Numbered from the stretch's first letter, positions 50,319 to 59,682 are shown. The stretch is DNA of 64,000 bases from Lentzea sp. NBRC 102530 (GCF_030269365.1 NZ_BSTF01000002.1:310001-374000); one strand, 5' to 3'. The notes: generated by a model not told the origin, from the sequence alone. Numbers and translations are program-made.

Positions 50319-51382
50319 TGAAGGACCTCCTCACCGGGCCGTCCGGGCTGGGCACCTCCGCTGCCCGGCTCGGGCGGCCCGAGGTCGTGGACCTCCCCCC
50401 GGAACCGGGCTACGCCGAACGTCCCTGGGGCGACGGCACCGCACCACCGCTCTACGTGCCGGTGCTGGAACGCGAGGACCCGCTCCTGGCCGCCGCCGTG
50501 GACGAACGCCTCGTCGCCTGGGCGGACGAGTGCGGCTTCGAGGAGCCGGAACGCTTCCTGGGCGGCATGTTCGGCCGCCTGGCGGTGCTCACGCACGTCG
50601 ACACGAACGACGTCGACCAACTGCTGATCGCGGCACGTCTCAACGCCGCGTGGTGGGCCGCCGACGACCTCTACGCCGACGACACCGAGATGGGCGCGAT
50701 CCCAGCCGAACTACCCCCGCGCCTGGCCCTGGCGATGGCCGCGATGGACCCGGTGGCCCCCGCCGCCGAGTTCACCACCGCACTGGAGGAGCGCATCGCC
50801 TCCGACCCGGTGCTGGTCGGCCTGCGCTCGGGCATCGCGCACCTCACCTCGCGCTCCACCGCGACCATCGTGCAACGCGTCTGCTACTCGACGTTCGCGA
50901 TGTTCGTGTCGTGGGGCGCCTACGCGGCGTGGCGCCACACCGGCAACTACCCACCCGCGTGGCAATACCTCGCAACCCGCCAACACGACACCTTCTACAC
51001 GTCGATGACGCTCATCGACGCCGTCGGAGGCTACGAACTACCCGCGCCGCTCTACTACGACCCCCGAGTGCGCCAACTGCTCACCGCGGCGGGCACGGCA
51101 TCGGTGATCGTGAACGACCTGGTGTCGGTGGAGAAGGACGCCGCCGACGAGAAACCGGTGTGCAACATGGTGTTGCAGATCGCGGCGGACCGGGAGTGCT
51201 CGATCGCCGAGGCGACCGAACGCACCGTGGAGCTGCACAACCAGCTGGTGCGGGACTTCGAGGCGGGGCACAAGGCGCTGCTGGCGGTGCCTTCCGCCGA
51301 ACTGCACCGGTTCCTGAAGGGCACCAAGGCCTGGATGGGCGGCGGCTTCGAATGGCACACCACGCACCCGCGCTACAAGTGA
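50318..51382 (+). CDS. 2-methylisoborneol synthase (class I terpene cyclase)
   Basis: 354 residues, shorter than Streptomyces enzymes (about 440), mainly because the Pro-rich N-terminal extension is absent. The Mg2+-binding motifs are intact: ADDLYADD (Asp-rich) and NDLVSVEKDAADE (NSE-type). It cyclises 2-methylgeranyl diphosphate to 2-methylisoborneol. It is translationally coupled to the methyltransferase gene and its 3' end overlaps the convergent esterase gene by 10 bases. Confidence 0.92.
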   Translation: MKDLLTGPSGLGTSAARLGRPEVVDLPPEPGYAERPWGDGTAPPLYVPVLEREDPLLAAAVDERLVAWADECGFEEPERFLGGMFGRLAVLTHVDTNDVDQLLIAARLNAAWWAADDLYADDTEMGAIPAELPPRLALAMAAMDPVAPAAEFTTALEERIASDPVLVGLRSGIAHLTSRSTATIVQRVCYSTFAMFVSWGAYAAWRHTGNYPPAWQYLATRQHDTFYTSMTLIDAVGGYELPAPLYYDPRVRQLLTAAGTASVIVNDLVSVEKDAADEKPVCNMVLQIAADRECSIAEATERTVELHNQLVRDFEAGHKALLAVPSAELHRFLKGTKAWMGGGFEWHTTHPRYK

Positions 51383-52263
51383 AGCGTGCGCCTGAGCCAC
51401 GCCATCCGCGTGGCTCGGGCGCGGCGGGACAGAGCGGCCTCCGGCGCGATCTGGTCGAACCCGTGGCAACCGCCCGGCCAGACGTGCAGTTCGGCGTCCC
51501 CGCCCGCGCGCCAGAGCCGCGACCCGAACTCGACCACCTCGTCGCGGAACACGTCGACCGAGCCGACGTCGAGGTACGTCGGTGGCAGGCCGTCCAGGCC
51601 GGTGGCACGGGCCGGAGCGGCGTACGGGGAGACGTCCGGACCGCCGCGCGCCTCACCGAGCAACGCCGTCCAGCCCGTGAGGTTGGACGTGCGGACCCAG
51701 GTCGTGCCGGCCAGGAACTGGTGGCTGGACGGGGTCTCGCACCGGTCGTCGAGCATCGGGCACATCAGCAGCAGGCCGCGGATCGCCGGTCCACCCTGGT
51801 CGCGCGCCATCAACGTCATCGCCGCCGCGAGCCCGCCCCCTGCTGACGTGCCCGCGACGACCGGCGCCGGGAAACCGTTGCGCGCCATCCAGGTCAGCGT
51901 TCGGTAGCAGTCCTGCACGGGTGCCGGGTGCGGGTGCTCGGGTGCGAGCCGGTACTCGGGGGAGATCAGCGTGACGCCCAGCTCCGCCACCCATTCCGAG
52001 AGGGCTTGCAGGTCGGAGCGACGGGTTCCGGCGACCATGCCGCCGCCGTGGACGTGGAGAACCGGTGGGCTCGCGACGCCGTGCGGGCGGAGCACCAGCA
52101 CCGGCACGCCGTCGGCGTCCTGCTCGGTGAACGTCACCGCGCCGCCCCGCGTGAGCTCGGCGTCGGTGACCACCCGGCCATTGGCCCGCCGCCACCCGAT
52201 GCGGTCCGGCGTCAGCGGTGTCAGCGGGAAGTCCATCGCGGCGGCGATCTCCGGATCGATCAC
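51373..52263 (-). CDS. Alpha/beta hydrolase of the hormone-sensitive-lipase (HSL) family
   Basis: 296 residues. The HSL oxyanion motif HVHGGGMV and nucleophile elbow GTSAGGGL are intact, with Asp in VGSVDVFRDE and His in GGCHGFD. Such enzymes hydrolyse short-chain esters in the cytoplasm. The GTG at 52263 overlaps the permease stop (GTGA), so it is the last gene of the sugar-importer operon and may remove acyl groups from the imported sugar. Confidence 0.88.
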   Translation of the reverse strand: MIDPEIAAAMDFPLTPLTPDRIGWRRANGRVVTDAELTRGGAVTFTEQDADGVPVLVLRPHGVASPPVLHVHGGGMVAGTRRSDLQALSEWVAELGVTLISPEYRLAPEHPHPAPVQDCYRTLTWMARNGFPAPVVAGTSAGGGLAAAMTLMARDQGGPAIRGLLLMCPMLDDRCETPSSHQFLAGTTWVRTSNLTGWTALLGEARGGPDVSPYAAPARATGLDGLPPTYLDVGSVDVFRDEVVEFGSRLWRAGGDAELHVWPGGCHGFDQIAPEAALSRRARATRMAWLRRTLHL

Positions 52264-53078
52264 CCCTTCACCCCGGTGTGCGCCAGCCCTTCGATGAACT
52301 GCCGCTGAGCCACCACGAACACCACCAGGATCGGCACGGCGGTCATGGTCGCCGCCGCCAGCTGGACGTTCCACATGGGCCCACCGTAGATGTCCACGAA
52401 CTGGGTCAGGGCCTGTGGCAACGTGAACATGTCCGGGGTGGACAGGTAGACGATCGGCTCCAGGTACAGGTTCCACGAGTGCAGGAACGTGAAGATCGCG
52501 ACCGCACCCAGAGCGGGCCGGGACAGCGGCAACGCGATCCGGTAGAAGATCCCGGCCCGCCCCAGGCCGTCCATCCGGGCCGCCTCCTCCAGTTCCGGCG
52601 GCAGCGCGAGGAAGAACTGCCGCATGATGAAGATCGCCAGCACGCAAGGTGCCCCGAAGATCGGCACGATGATCAACGGCCAGTGCGTGTTGGTCATCCC
52701 CAACGACTGGAACAGCTGGAACAGCGGCACGATCGTGACCTCGCTGGGGATGAGCAGCCCGGTCAGCACCACGACGAACAGCACGTTCTGACCGGGGAAC
52801 TTGATCCGTGCGAACGCGTAGCCCGCCAGCGCAGCCACCGCCATCGTACCGACGGTGACGATCACCGCGATGTAGAGGCTGTTCCAGTACTGCTGTCCGA
52901 AGGGCTGCATCTTGAACACGGTCGAGTACGTCGAGAACGTCCACTCCGACGGCAGCAACGACTCCGAGAAGATCTCGGAGATCGGCTTCATCGACGACGT
53001 GACCATCCACCACGTCGGGAACACGAACGGCACGCACAGCAGGCACAGCAGGCCGTACAGCCAGACCTTACGACTCAT
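52260..53078 (-). CDS. Carbohydrate ABC transporter permease (MalG-like)
   Basis: 272 residues, six helices. The EAA loop is EEAARMDGLGRAGIFYRIALP. It forms the inner-membrane channel with the MalF-like partner encoded next. The 5' end overlaps that gene by 11 bases. The missing ATPase is normal in actinomycetes, where a shared MsiK supplies the energy. Confidence 0.9.
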   Translation of the reverse strand: MSRKVWLYGLLCLLCVPFVFPTWWMVTSSMKPISEIFSESLLPSEWTFSTYSTVFKMQPFGQQYWNSLYIAVIVTVGTMAVAALAGYAFARIKFPGQNVLFVVVLTGLLIPSEVTIVPLFQLFQSLGMTNTHWPLIIVPIFGAPCVLAIFIMRQFFLALPPELEEAARMDGLGRAGIFYRIALPLSRPALGAVAIFTFLHSWNLYLEPIVYLSTPDMFTLPQALTQFVDIYGGPMWNVQLAAATMTAVPILVVFVVAQRQFIEGLAHTGVKG

Positions 53079-53955
53079 GGAGCACCCACTTCCGGCGCAT
53101 CCGCCACTGCACCAGCGTCAGCGCGGCGACGATGACGAACAGCAGCACCGAGATCGTCGCGCCGTAGCCGAAGTGGTGGAACTGGAACGCCTGCTGGTAC
53201 AGGTAGTAGATCAACACCGTGGTGGACGTGCCGGGGCCGCCCTGGGTGAGCACCGCGATCTGCGCGAAGACCTGCAACGAGCCGACGATGGTGATGATCG
53301 ACGTGAGCAGGATCGTCGGGCTGATCAACGGGATGGTGATGCGGGTGAACCGGGTCCACGCGCCCGCGCCGTCGATCTTCGCCGCCTCGTACAGCGGCGC
53401 GGGAACCCCTTGCAGGGCGGCGAGGAACAGCACCATGTTCAGTCCGACGTTCTTGATCACCTGCACGACGATCACCGACACCATCGCCGAGGACTCGCCG
53501 CGCAGCCAGTTGGGGCCGTCGACGCCGGCCAGGCCGAGCAGGTCGTTCACGCTGCCCTCGGGCTGCAGCATGAGCTGCCACACCAGCGTCCACGCCACCA
53601 GCGACACCAGCACGGGGGAGAAGAACAACGTGCGGAACAGGGTGGTGCCGCGCAGTTTCTGGTTGAGCAGCACGGCGAGCAGCAACGCGAGCGTCAGGTT
53701 CAGCACCACCAGCCCGGCGGCGAACCAGGCCGTGGCGACGAGCGAGTCGCGCAGCTTCTCGTCGGCCAGCAGGCGCTGGTAGTTCTCACCGCCGATGAAC
53801 TCGAAGGTGCCGCCGAGCACGTTCCACTCGTTGAGGCTGTACCAGCCGACCATCCCCAGCGGGATCAGCACGAACGCGAGGCTGCCGAGCAGAGCAGGCG
53901 CGACGAACAGGTAGCCGACCAGGTTGTCGCGCCTGCGGTACGTCCAGAACGTCAC
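53068..53955 (-). CDS. Carbohydrate ABC transporter permease (MalF-like)
   Basis: 295 residues, six helices. The EAA loop is YEAAKIDGAGAWTRFTRITIP. The GTG start at 53955 overlaps the binding-protein stop (GTGA); the upstream frame is open but has no membrane or family signal. It pairs with the MalG-like permease. Confidence 0.9.
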   Translation of the reverse strand: MTFWTYRRRDNLVGYLFVAPALLGSLAFVLIPLGMVGWYSLNEWNVLGGTFEFIGGENYQRLLADEKLRDSLVATAWFAAGLVVLNLTLALLLAVLLNQKLRGTTLFRTLFFSPVLVSLVAWTLVWQLMLQPEGSVNDLLGLAGVDGPNWLRGESSAMVSVIVVQVIKNVGLNMVLFLAALQGVPAPLYEAAKIDGAGAWTRFTRITIPLISPTILLTSIITIVGSLQVFAQIAVLTQGGPGTSTTVLIYYLYQQAFQFHHFGYGATISVLLFVIVAALTLVQWRMRRKWVLHES

Positions 53956-55145
53956 GAGCGCTCCAGCAGCGGCTTGATCTTCGCGCACACGCCGTCGAGC
54001 ACCGAGGACACGTCCGCGTCCGGCTTCCACAGCGGGTCGAGCGCCGCGCGGATCGTCTGGTTCAGCTCCTCCTGGCCCTGGTGGCTCGGCTTCACGACGC
54101 CCTTGCTGATGCCGTCGATCACCACCGACTGCAGCTGCTCGGGCTTGATCAGCGGGTTGCTCTTCGCGAGCGTGTCGGCGTTGAGCAGCGACTGCCGCAC
54201 CGGCGGGAAGAACTGCGCGAGCTTCGCCGAGTTGGCCGCGTTGGTGAAGAAGCCGAGGAAGTCCGCGGCGGTCTCGGCGTTCTTCGAGCGCTTCAGCACG
54301 CCGACACCCGCCTGGCCGATCACCGCGTAGTCACCCTTCGGGCCCTTGGGCAGCGGCAGCAGCGTCCAGCCGAACTTGGCGTCCTTCAACGCCCCCGCCC
54401 GCGAGATCTGGCTGATGGCCATCGCCGCGTCGCCCGCGAAGAAGTCCACGGTCGTGCCGGGGCCGGGGATCGCCTTGTCGGTGAAGATCGCCTTGTGGAC
54501 GAACGTCATGGCGTCCTTCATCTCGGCGCTCGCGAACCCGCACTGCTTGCCGTCGTCGCTCCAGGCCTGAGCGCCCCAGCCGCGCCAGATCGCCGACAGC
54601 ACCGCCCAGTTCTGGTACTTGAAGTCGGGCAGCACCAGGTTCTTGCCCGCCGCCGCGGCGACGGCCTCGTCCCACGTCGCCGGCAGGTCCTTGACCAGGT
54701 CCGTGTTGACGAACAGGCCGAACGGCGAGGTCGAGAACGGGTAGGCGAACAGTTCGCCGTCCTTCTCCCACAGCTTCGTGGCGGACGGGACGAGCTCCTC
54801 GGCCTTCTCCACCTTGGCCTTGATCGGGGCGAGGGCGCCGGACGACACGAAGTCCGGCGCGGACTCCTCCAGGATCCACGCGAGGTCGGGGGCGTTGCCG
54901 CCGGCGATCTGGGTGGTGAGGGTCGTGGTGTAGCCGTCGGCCGGGATCGAGTCGAACTTGATCTCGGTGACGTCCGGGTGCGCCGCCTTGTACTCGGCCG
55001 CGATCTCGTTGAGCAGCTTGAGATGCGCCTCGTTGGCGGTCCACACGGTCATCCGCAGCGTCTTCGGCCCGGACTGCGCCGAAGAGCCGGAACACGCGGT
55101 CAACGCGATGAGAGCGGTGCAGAGAAGCGCGAGAAGCCTGGACAT
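53952..55145 (-). CDS. Sugar ABC transporter substrate-binding lipoprotein
   Basis: 397 residues with a lipobox LTAC (Cys at about 18). The fold is a family 1 solute-binding protein: TVWTANEAHLKLLNEIAAEY and FSTSPFGLFVNTDLVKDLP. It captures a mono- or oligosaccharide outside the membrane. GGAG lies six bases before the ATG. It is the first gene of the importer part and lies just downstream of the FAD oxidoreductase gene on the same strand. The sugar is unknown. Confidence 0.9.
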   Translation of the reverse strand: MSRLLALLCTALIALTACSGSSAQSGPKTLRMTVWTANEAHLKLLNEIAAEYKAAHPDVTEIKFDSIPADGYTTTLTTQIAGGNAPDLAWILEESAPDFVSSGALAPIKAKVEKAEELVPSATKLWEKDGELFAYPFSTSPFGLFVNTDLVKDLPATWDEAVAAAAGKNLVLPDFKYQNWAVLSAIWRGWGAQAWSDDGKQCGFASAEMKDAMTFVHKAIFTDKAIPGPGTTVDFFAGDAAMAISQISRAGALKDAKFGWTLLPLPKGPKGDYAVIGQAGVGVLKRSKNAETAADFLGFFTNAANSAKLAQFFPPVRQSLLNADTLAKSNPLIKPEQLQSVVIDGISKGVVKPSHQGQEELNQTIRAALDPLWKPDADVSSVLDGVCAKIKPLLERS

Positions 55146-55164
55146 CTTTGTCTCCCTGGGCTTT

Positions 55165-56760
55165 TCAGTAACCGGACACGTCCGGCCAGCGGAGCTCGAC
55201 CCCGTCGCGTTCCAGCCGGTGCTGGAAGTCCGCGAGCAGGGCGGGGGTGTTGCGCACCGCGCGAGGGGTGACTCGGTGCGCCAGGCAGAAGTCCGCGAGC
55301 GCGCCCGCGACCTCGCCGACGTTCCACTCGACCGGGTGCAGCCGGTGGGAACCGTTGGTGATGTGGGTGGTGCCGATGTTCTTGCCCGCAGGCAGGAGGT
55401 TCTCGACGCGTTGGGGGATGAGCGCGCCGAGCGGGATCTCGAACGGGCAGCTCGCGACGTCGAGGTAGTTGTCGCCGCCGGTCGACGGGTGCAGGTCGAT
55501 GCGGTACATGCCCACGCCCACCGCGTCGGCGTGCTGCACCGCGCCCTTGTCGCCGCGCACGGCCAGCGACAGGTCCTGCTCGACGATCGTGTACTCGGTG
55601 CGCATCCGCCTCGACTCGCGGATGTACGGCGCCTGCGCCAGCCCGTCCGCGCTGCCCGTGACGTCACCGCGCAGCCGCAGGCCCGGGAATCCCGTGCCGC
55701 CGTCGGGCCTGGGTGCCTCGGTCTGCAGCCAGTACAGGACGGACCTCGACAGTTCGCGGGCCGCCGCGATGTGCGCGTCGGCGTCCGGCACGTCGATCAC
55801 CGGCGACTCGAAGTAGTCGATCATCGGCCAGTTGACCAGGCAGATGTCGCTGTCGTAGGCGCCGTCGACGAAGTTGCGGCGGGCGGCGATGCGGCGGAAC
55901 GTCCACAGGTTGCTGTCGCCCGCGCTCAGCCTCTGGTCCGAGAGCACGGACAACGGGTCGTCGTCCGGGTTCGGCGTGAACGTGCGCTCGGCGATGTTCA
56001 ACGTGCGCGGGTCGGGGGAGCGGAACGACAACATCCGGTCACCCCAGTAGGGAGGCTGGTACTCCCGCCAGAAGTCGTAACGGGAGGGCCGGTCGATCGT
56101 GTGGTCCCCGTCGACGTGGTCGATCGCGAAGCACACCGACATCGCCTGCATGTTCGCCGGTTGGGCCACTTCTGGCGCGCTGGGCTCGCCGGTGTCCAGG
56201 GTGGACTCGAAGCCCGTCACGTACTCCGTGCCGGACAACGGCAGCAGCTCGCCCGTCTCGGTCGCGTCGAGGACGTAGGGCGCCGCGAGCTCGACCTCGG
56301 ATCCGTTGTGCTCGACGGTGACCGACACGATCCGGTCGCCGTCGGTGCGCGCGGAGACCGGCCGCGCGGGTTGCAGGACCGTGAGCTGACCGCTGCCCCG
56401 GTACGGCGCGAGCATCTCGTCGATCACGGCGACGGCGACGCGCGGTTCGTGGCACAGGCGGCTGACGTTGCCCGCGCCGGGGTTGAGCTCACGCCACGCC
56501 CTGGCGCGCGGCGTCAGCGGGTAGTGGCGGCGGTAGTAGTCGCGGATGCCGTCGCGCAACGCCCGGTAGGACGCGGTGACGCCGAAGCGCTCCACCCAGC
56601 TGTGCTCGTCCGGGGGCACGGCCTGGCTGGTGAGCTGCCCGCCGAGCCACTCGAACTCCTCGGTGAGCACGACCCGGCGACCGGCGCGCAGCACCGCGAG
56701 GGCCGCGGCGACGCCGCCGAGTCCGCCGCCGATGACGACGACGTCAGGGTTGTGGGACAA
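55165..56760 (-). CDS. FAD-dependent oxidoreductase (FAD_oxidored / GIDA-like fold)
   Basis: 531 residues. The N-terminal Rossmann motif is VVIGGGLGGVAAALAVLRAG and the second FAD motif is LLPAGKNIGTTH; there is no signal peptide. Family members are often found in carbohydrate loci and have unclear reactions. The start is TTG 56760, seven bases after GGAGG. It lies 17 bases from the LacI gene and upstream of the importer, so it probably shares their induction. Confidence 0.8.
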   Translation of the reverse strand: MSHNPDVVVIGGGLGGVAAALAVLRAGRRVVLTEEFEWLGGQLTSQAVPPDEHSWVERFGVTASYRALRDGIRDYYRRHYPLTPRARAWRELNPGAGNVSRLCHEPRVAVAVIDEMLAPYRGSGQLTVLQPARPVSARTDGDRIVSVTVEHNGSEVELAAPYVLDATETGELLPLSGTEYVTGFESTLDTGEPSAPEVAQPANMQAMSVCFAIDHVDGDHTIDRPSRYDFWREYQPPYWGDRMLSFRSPDPRTLNIAERTFTPNPDDDPLSVLSDQRLSAGDSNLWTFRRIAARRNFVDGAYDSDICLVNWPMIDYFESPVIDVPDADAHIAAARELSRSVLYWLQTEAPRPDGGTGFPGLRLRGDVTGSADGLAQAPYIRESRRMRTEYTIVEQDLSLAVRGDKGAVQHADAVGVGMYRIDLHPSTGGDNYLDVASCPFEIPLGALIPQRVENLLPAGKNIGTTHITNGSHRLHPVEWNVGEVAGALADFCLAHRVTPRAVRNTPALLADFQHRLERDGVELRWPDVSGY

Positions 56761-56777
56761 GAGATTCCTCCAGAAAC

Positions 56778-57767
56778 TCAGCCGAGCGTGGTGCCTTCGA
56801 CGAACTCGCAGGCCAGCAGCTCCTGCGGGGTGGTGCCGTGTTCGAGCACCTCGGTCAGCGCCTGCACGGCCCGCCGTCCCATCTCCCGGCGCGGGATGCG
56901 GAACCCGGTCAGCGCGACGTCGTCCGGCGCGGGCCTGGTGGCCGCCCCGAGCGTGAGCACGGAAAGATCGCCGGGGACCGACAGGCCGCGCTCGCGGGCG
57001 GCGAGGACGAGCGCGGCACCGTCGGAGACCTCCTCGGCGAGCACGCACGTGATCCCGTTGCCGCGCAGCTGGTCGAGCCCGGCGAACTGCACGTGCGTGC
57101 CTTCGAGTCCCTGCGCCGCAACGGCCTGCTTGAAGCCGCGCAACCGGTCTGCCGACGACTCCGCGCCCGTGCCGGCCCCGACGTAGGCGAACTTCCGATG
57201 GCCCAGGGCCACCGCCCGGTCCACCAGGTCGCGCACGGCGGCGGGGTAGTCGGCACCGACGTGCGGCACCGGCCCGCCCGCGTCGTCGCGGCGGCCGATG
57301 GACACGAACGGGATGGCCTCGGCGACGAGCTGCGCGAGGTCGTCGCGGTCGACCGAACGGCCTAGCAGCACGCACCCGTCCGCGAGCCGGATCCTGCTGT
57401 CGTCGTTGAAGATCCGCCGCCGCCCGCCCGCCGCCTTCGCGCTGGTGAACAGCAGCAGGTCGCAGCCCACCTCCTCGGCCTGCTCCTCGATGCCCTCGAG
57501 GAACGGCTGGTAGAAGTCGGCGCGGGTGCTCGGGAAGACGGCCTCGTAGGTGAACACGCCGAGGATGCGGTTGCGCTGGTCGTGCAGGCGCCGCGCGATG
57601 GGGTTCGCGACGTAGCCCGTCCGGCGGATGACCTCCAGGACCCGCGCACGGGTCTCGTCGGCGATCCGGACGCCGCTGTCGGTCCGGTTGTTGAGCACCA
57701 GCGACACCGTGGCCTGGCTGACGCCTGCCATCCGCGCGATGTCCTGCTGGGTGAGCCGCTTCGCCAT
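56778..57767 (-). CDS. LacI-family transcriptional repressor
   Basis: 329 residues. The helix-turn-helix (about 1-55) reads RLTQQDIARMAGVSQATVSLVL with hinge helix residues and the following periplasmic-binding-type domain has SIGRRDDAGG and GFRIPRREMGRRAV. It should bind a sugar or sugar acid. It is divergent from the exported toroid-like enzyme and upstream of the FAD oxidoreductase and importer genes. Two palindromes with core ATTCGAAT lie in the shared promoter region. Confidence 0.9.
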   Translation of the reverse strand: MAKRLTQQDIARMAGVSQATVSLVLNNRTDSGVRIADETRARVLEVIRRTGYVANPIARRLHDQRNRILGVFTYEAVFPSTRADFYQPFLEGIEEQAEEVGCDLLLFTSAKAAGGRRRIFNDDSRIRLADGCVLLGRSVDRDDLAQLVAEAIPFVSIGRRDDAGGPVPHVGADYPAAVRDLVDRAVALGHRKFAYVGAGTGAESSADRLRGFKQAVAAQGLEGTHVQFAGLDQLRGNGITCVLAEEVSDGAALVLAARERGLSVPGDLSVLTLGAATRPAPDDVALTGFRIPRREMGRRAVQALTEVLEHGTTPQELLACEFVEGTTLG

Positions 57768-57775
57768 TGAACACC

Positions 57776-57793
57776 TGCCAATTCGAATTGGCA
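57776..57793. promoter_or_regulatory. LacI-type operator 1: TGCCAATTCGAATTGGCA
   Basis: A perfect 18-bp palindrome nine bases before the LacI start. It overlaps the predicted start of transcription of that gene (TTGACG complement at 57821-57826 and CAGACT 18 bases on). It is a standard LacI/GalR-family operator with CG at the centre. Confidence 0.75.
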
Positions 57794-57831
57794 CGGAGTC
57801 TGCGCCAGCACCCGCGCTGCCGTCAAGCCTG

Positions 57832-57849
57832 TAATAATTCGAATTAGCA
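57832..57849. promoter_or_regulatory. LacI-type operator 2 with core TAATTCGAATTA
   Basis: The core 12-mer at 57835-57846 is a perfect palindrome; the 18-mer around it (57832-57849) is imperfect. Its centre is 56 bases from that of operator 1. It lies directly upstream of the -35 (TTGACG at 57852-57857) of the divergent toroid-like gene, so both promoters would be under one repressor. Confidence 0.65.
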
Positions 57850-57903
57850 CCTTGACGGACCGGGTGTGGGGGAGCGAGGGTGCTCCGCCAAGGAGGTAGG
57901 CCC

Positions 57904-59682
57904 GTGAACGCATTCAGTCGTCGCAGCCTGATCACCGGCGCGACCGCGGCCGGACTGCTCGCCGCTCTGCCCGTGACAGCACACGCCTTGCCGGCACCCC
58001 CACCCGTGACGCCCGGCCGCCGCGCCTTCGCGCCGGAGGAACAGCGGTTCGCGCAGTACCTGATGCTGGTCTCACCGATGGTCGCCGACATGAACCCGGC
58101 CGGGTTCTTCGGCGGTGGCTGGTGGCGCAGCCCGAACGTCCGGTACAACGCCCGCGTCCAGGAGCACGTCTACACGCTGGCGTGGTTCGCGACGCAGTCC
58201 CGCCCGTGGAACCCGTACCGCGGCAACGCCGAGGTGCTCGCCGCGCTGGACGCCGGGCTCGGCCACTACCTCGGGCTCCAGCACGCCGACGGCTCGTGGC
58301 CCGAGTACTCGCCCGACCAGCACTCGCTCGCCGCGACCGGGTTCGCGATGGGGTACCTGAGCAAGACGAACGCACTGCTCAGGAGCACCCGAACGCTGCC
58401 GGCGCGGCAGCGTCAGATCTCCGCCGCACTGCACCGGGCCATGACGTGGTTCCTCGATCCGTCCACCGGCACGGTCTGGCAGTCGCCGCTGACCTGGGCG
58501 AACCAGACGACCTCCGGGCTCGCCGGCGCGGGCCTGGCGTTGCGGCAGGATCCCGACCGGGTGCTGCGCGGGCGGTTGACCGAGGCGTTGCGCAGGCTGG
58601 CCGTCGCCGGGCAGAGCCCGGCGGGCTTCTTCTACGAGGAGTCCGGCGCCGACACGAACTACAACTTCGAGGTGATGCTGCCCGAGCTCGCCGACGCGTG
58701 GCGGCAGACCGGCGACCAGAACCTCGTCACCATGACCCGCCGGTACACCGACTGGCTCGGCTACAACCTGCTGCGCGAACCCGACGGCTCCGGCTGGTTC
58801 GCCAACATCGCCACGAACTCGCGCACGTCCTCGAAGTTCTACGCCGACGTCCGCCCCGACCCCGAGCGCACGGCGCTGAACGCCCAGTTCGTGCCGGAGG
58901 TGCCGGACCTGGCGGCGTTCGTGTCGAGCCGTGAGGACCTGGCCGCCGCCCGCAGGGCCTGGGCGGCGTCACCGGAACCGATCCCCGCGCTCGCCAAGCA
59001 GGACACGTCCCCGCGCATCCTCGCGCACGCGATCTACGGTGAGCGCTACCCGAGTCGTGCCCAGCGCACGGCGGCCATCGCGCGGTTGCCCCACCGGCGG
59101 TCGCACTTCACCGAACTGCGCAGCGATCAGGGGCAGGACTTCCTGTTCGTGCGCCGGCCGCGCTGGTACGTCGGCGGCTACTTCGGGACGCGCCGCGCGA
59201 CCTCGTTGGCGCGCACCGGGTTGACGTTCCTGTGGCATCCGGTCGCGGGCACACTCGTGCAGTCGATGAACAACAACAACCACGCGTGCTGGGCAACCGT
59301 GTTCTCCGGCCAGAAGCCGGACTCCGACGGCGTGCAGAGAGCGGAGTTCCTCGGCGGTGAGCCCTACCGGTTCCGCTACCGCACGGCGTCCGGCTCGGTG
59401 GTGACGGAGGTGACCGTCGGCGACCGGATCACCCGGACCGTGCGCGCGCAGTCCGCCGCCACCGAGCAGATTCCCTTGGTGGTGAAGGATTCCGACGTCC
59501 TCGTACTGGACGGTCGCGGGCTGACGCTCACCCGCGGTCGCACGGTGGTCCGGTTCGACTGGGGCCGGACGCTGGAACCTCAGCTGCGGCCGGCGTCCAC
59601 GATCAGCTATCCGGGACGGCGCCTGCACGTCCTGACGGTGCCGCACGACGGGACGTTCGACCTCGTGGTGTCGGTGCGTTAG
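57904..59682 (+). CDS. Tat-exported (alpha/alpha) toroid-like enzyme, probable polysaccharide lyase/hydrolase
   Basis: 592 residues. A twin-arginine signal (SRRSLITGATAAG) is followed by a helical domain with the repeated pattern WFATQSRPWNP, LGHYLGLQHADGSWPEYSPD and TTSGLAGAGLAL, which suggests an alpha/alpha barrel. A beta-rich C-terminal domain (about 390-592) has FLWHPVAGTLVQSMNNNNH. This order resembles heparinase- or ulvan-lyase-like proteins, but I cannot assign a CAZy family. The GTG at 57904 follows AAGGAGG. Its promoter lies against a LacI operator. Confidence 0.75.
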   Translation: MNAFSRRSLITGATAAGLLAALPVTAHALPAPPPVTPGRRAFAPEEQRFAQYLMLVSPMVADMNPAGFFGGGWWRSPNVRYNARVQEHVYTLAWFATQSRPWNPYRGNAEVLAALDAGLGHYLGLQHADGSWPEYSPDQHSLAATGFAMGYLSKTNALLRSTRTLPARQRQISAALHRAMTWFLDPSTGTVWQSPLTWANQTTSGLAGAGLALRQDPDRVLRGRLTEALRRLAVAGQSPAGFFYEESGADTNYNFEVMLPELADAWRQTGDQNLVTMTRRYTDWLGYNLLREPDGSGWFANIATNSRTSSKFYADVRPDPERTALNAQFVPEVPDLAAFVSSREDLAAARRAWAASPEPIPALAKQDTSPRILAHAIYGERYPSRAQRTAAIARLPHRRSHFTELRSDQGQDFLFVRRPRWYVGGYFGTRRATSLARTGLTFLWHPVAGTLVQSMNNNNHACWATVFSGQKPDSDGVQRAEFLGGEPYRFRYRTASGSVVTEVTVGDRITRTVRAQSAATEQIPLVVKDSDVLVLDGRGLTLTRGRTVVRFDWGRTLEPQLRPASTISYPGRRLHVLTVPHDGTFDLVVSVR

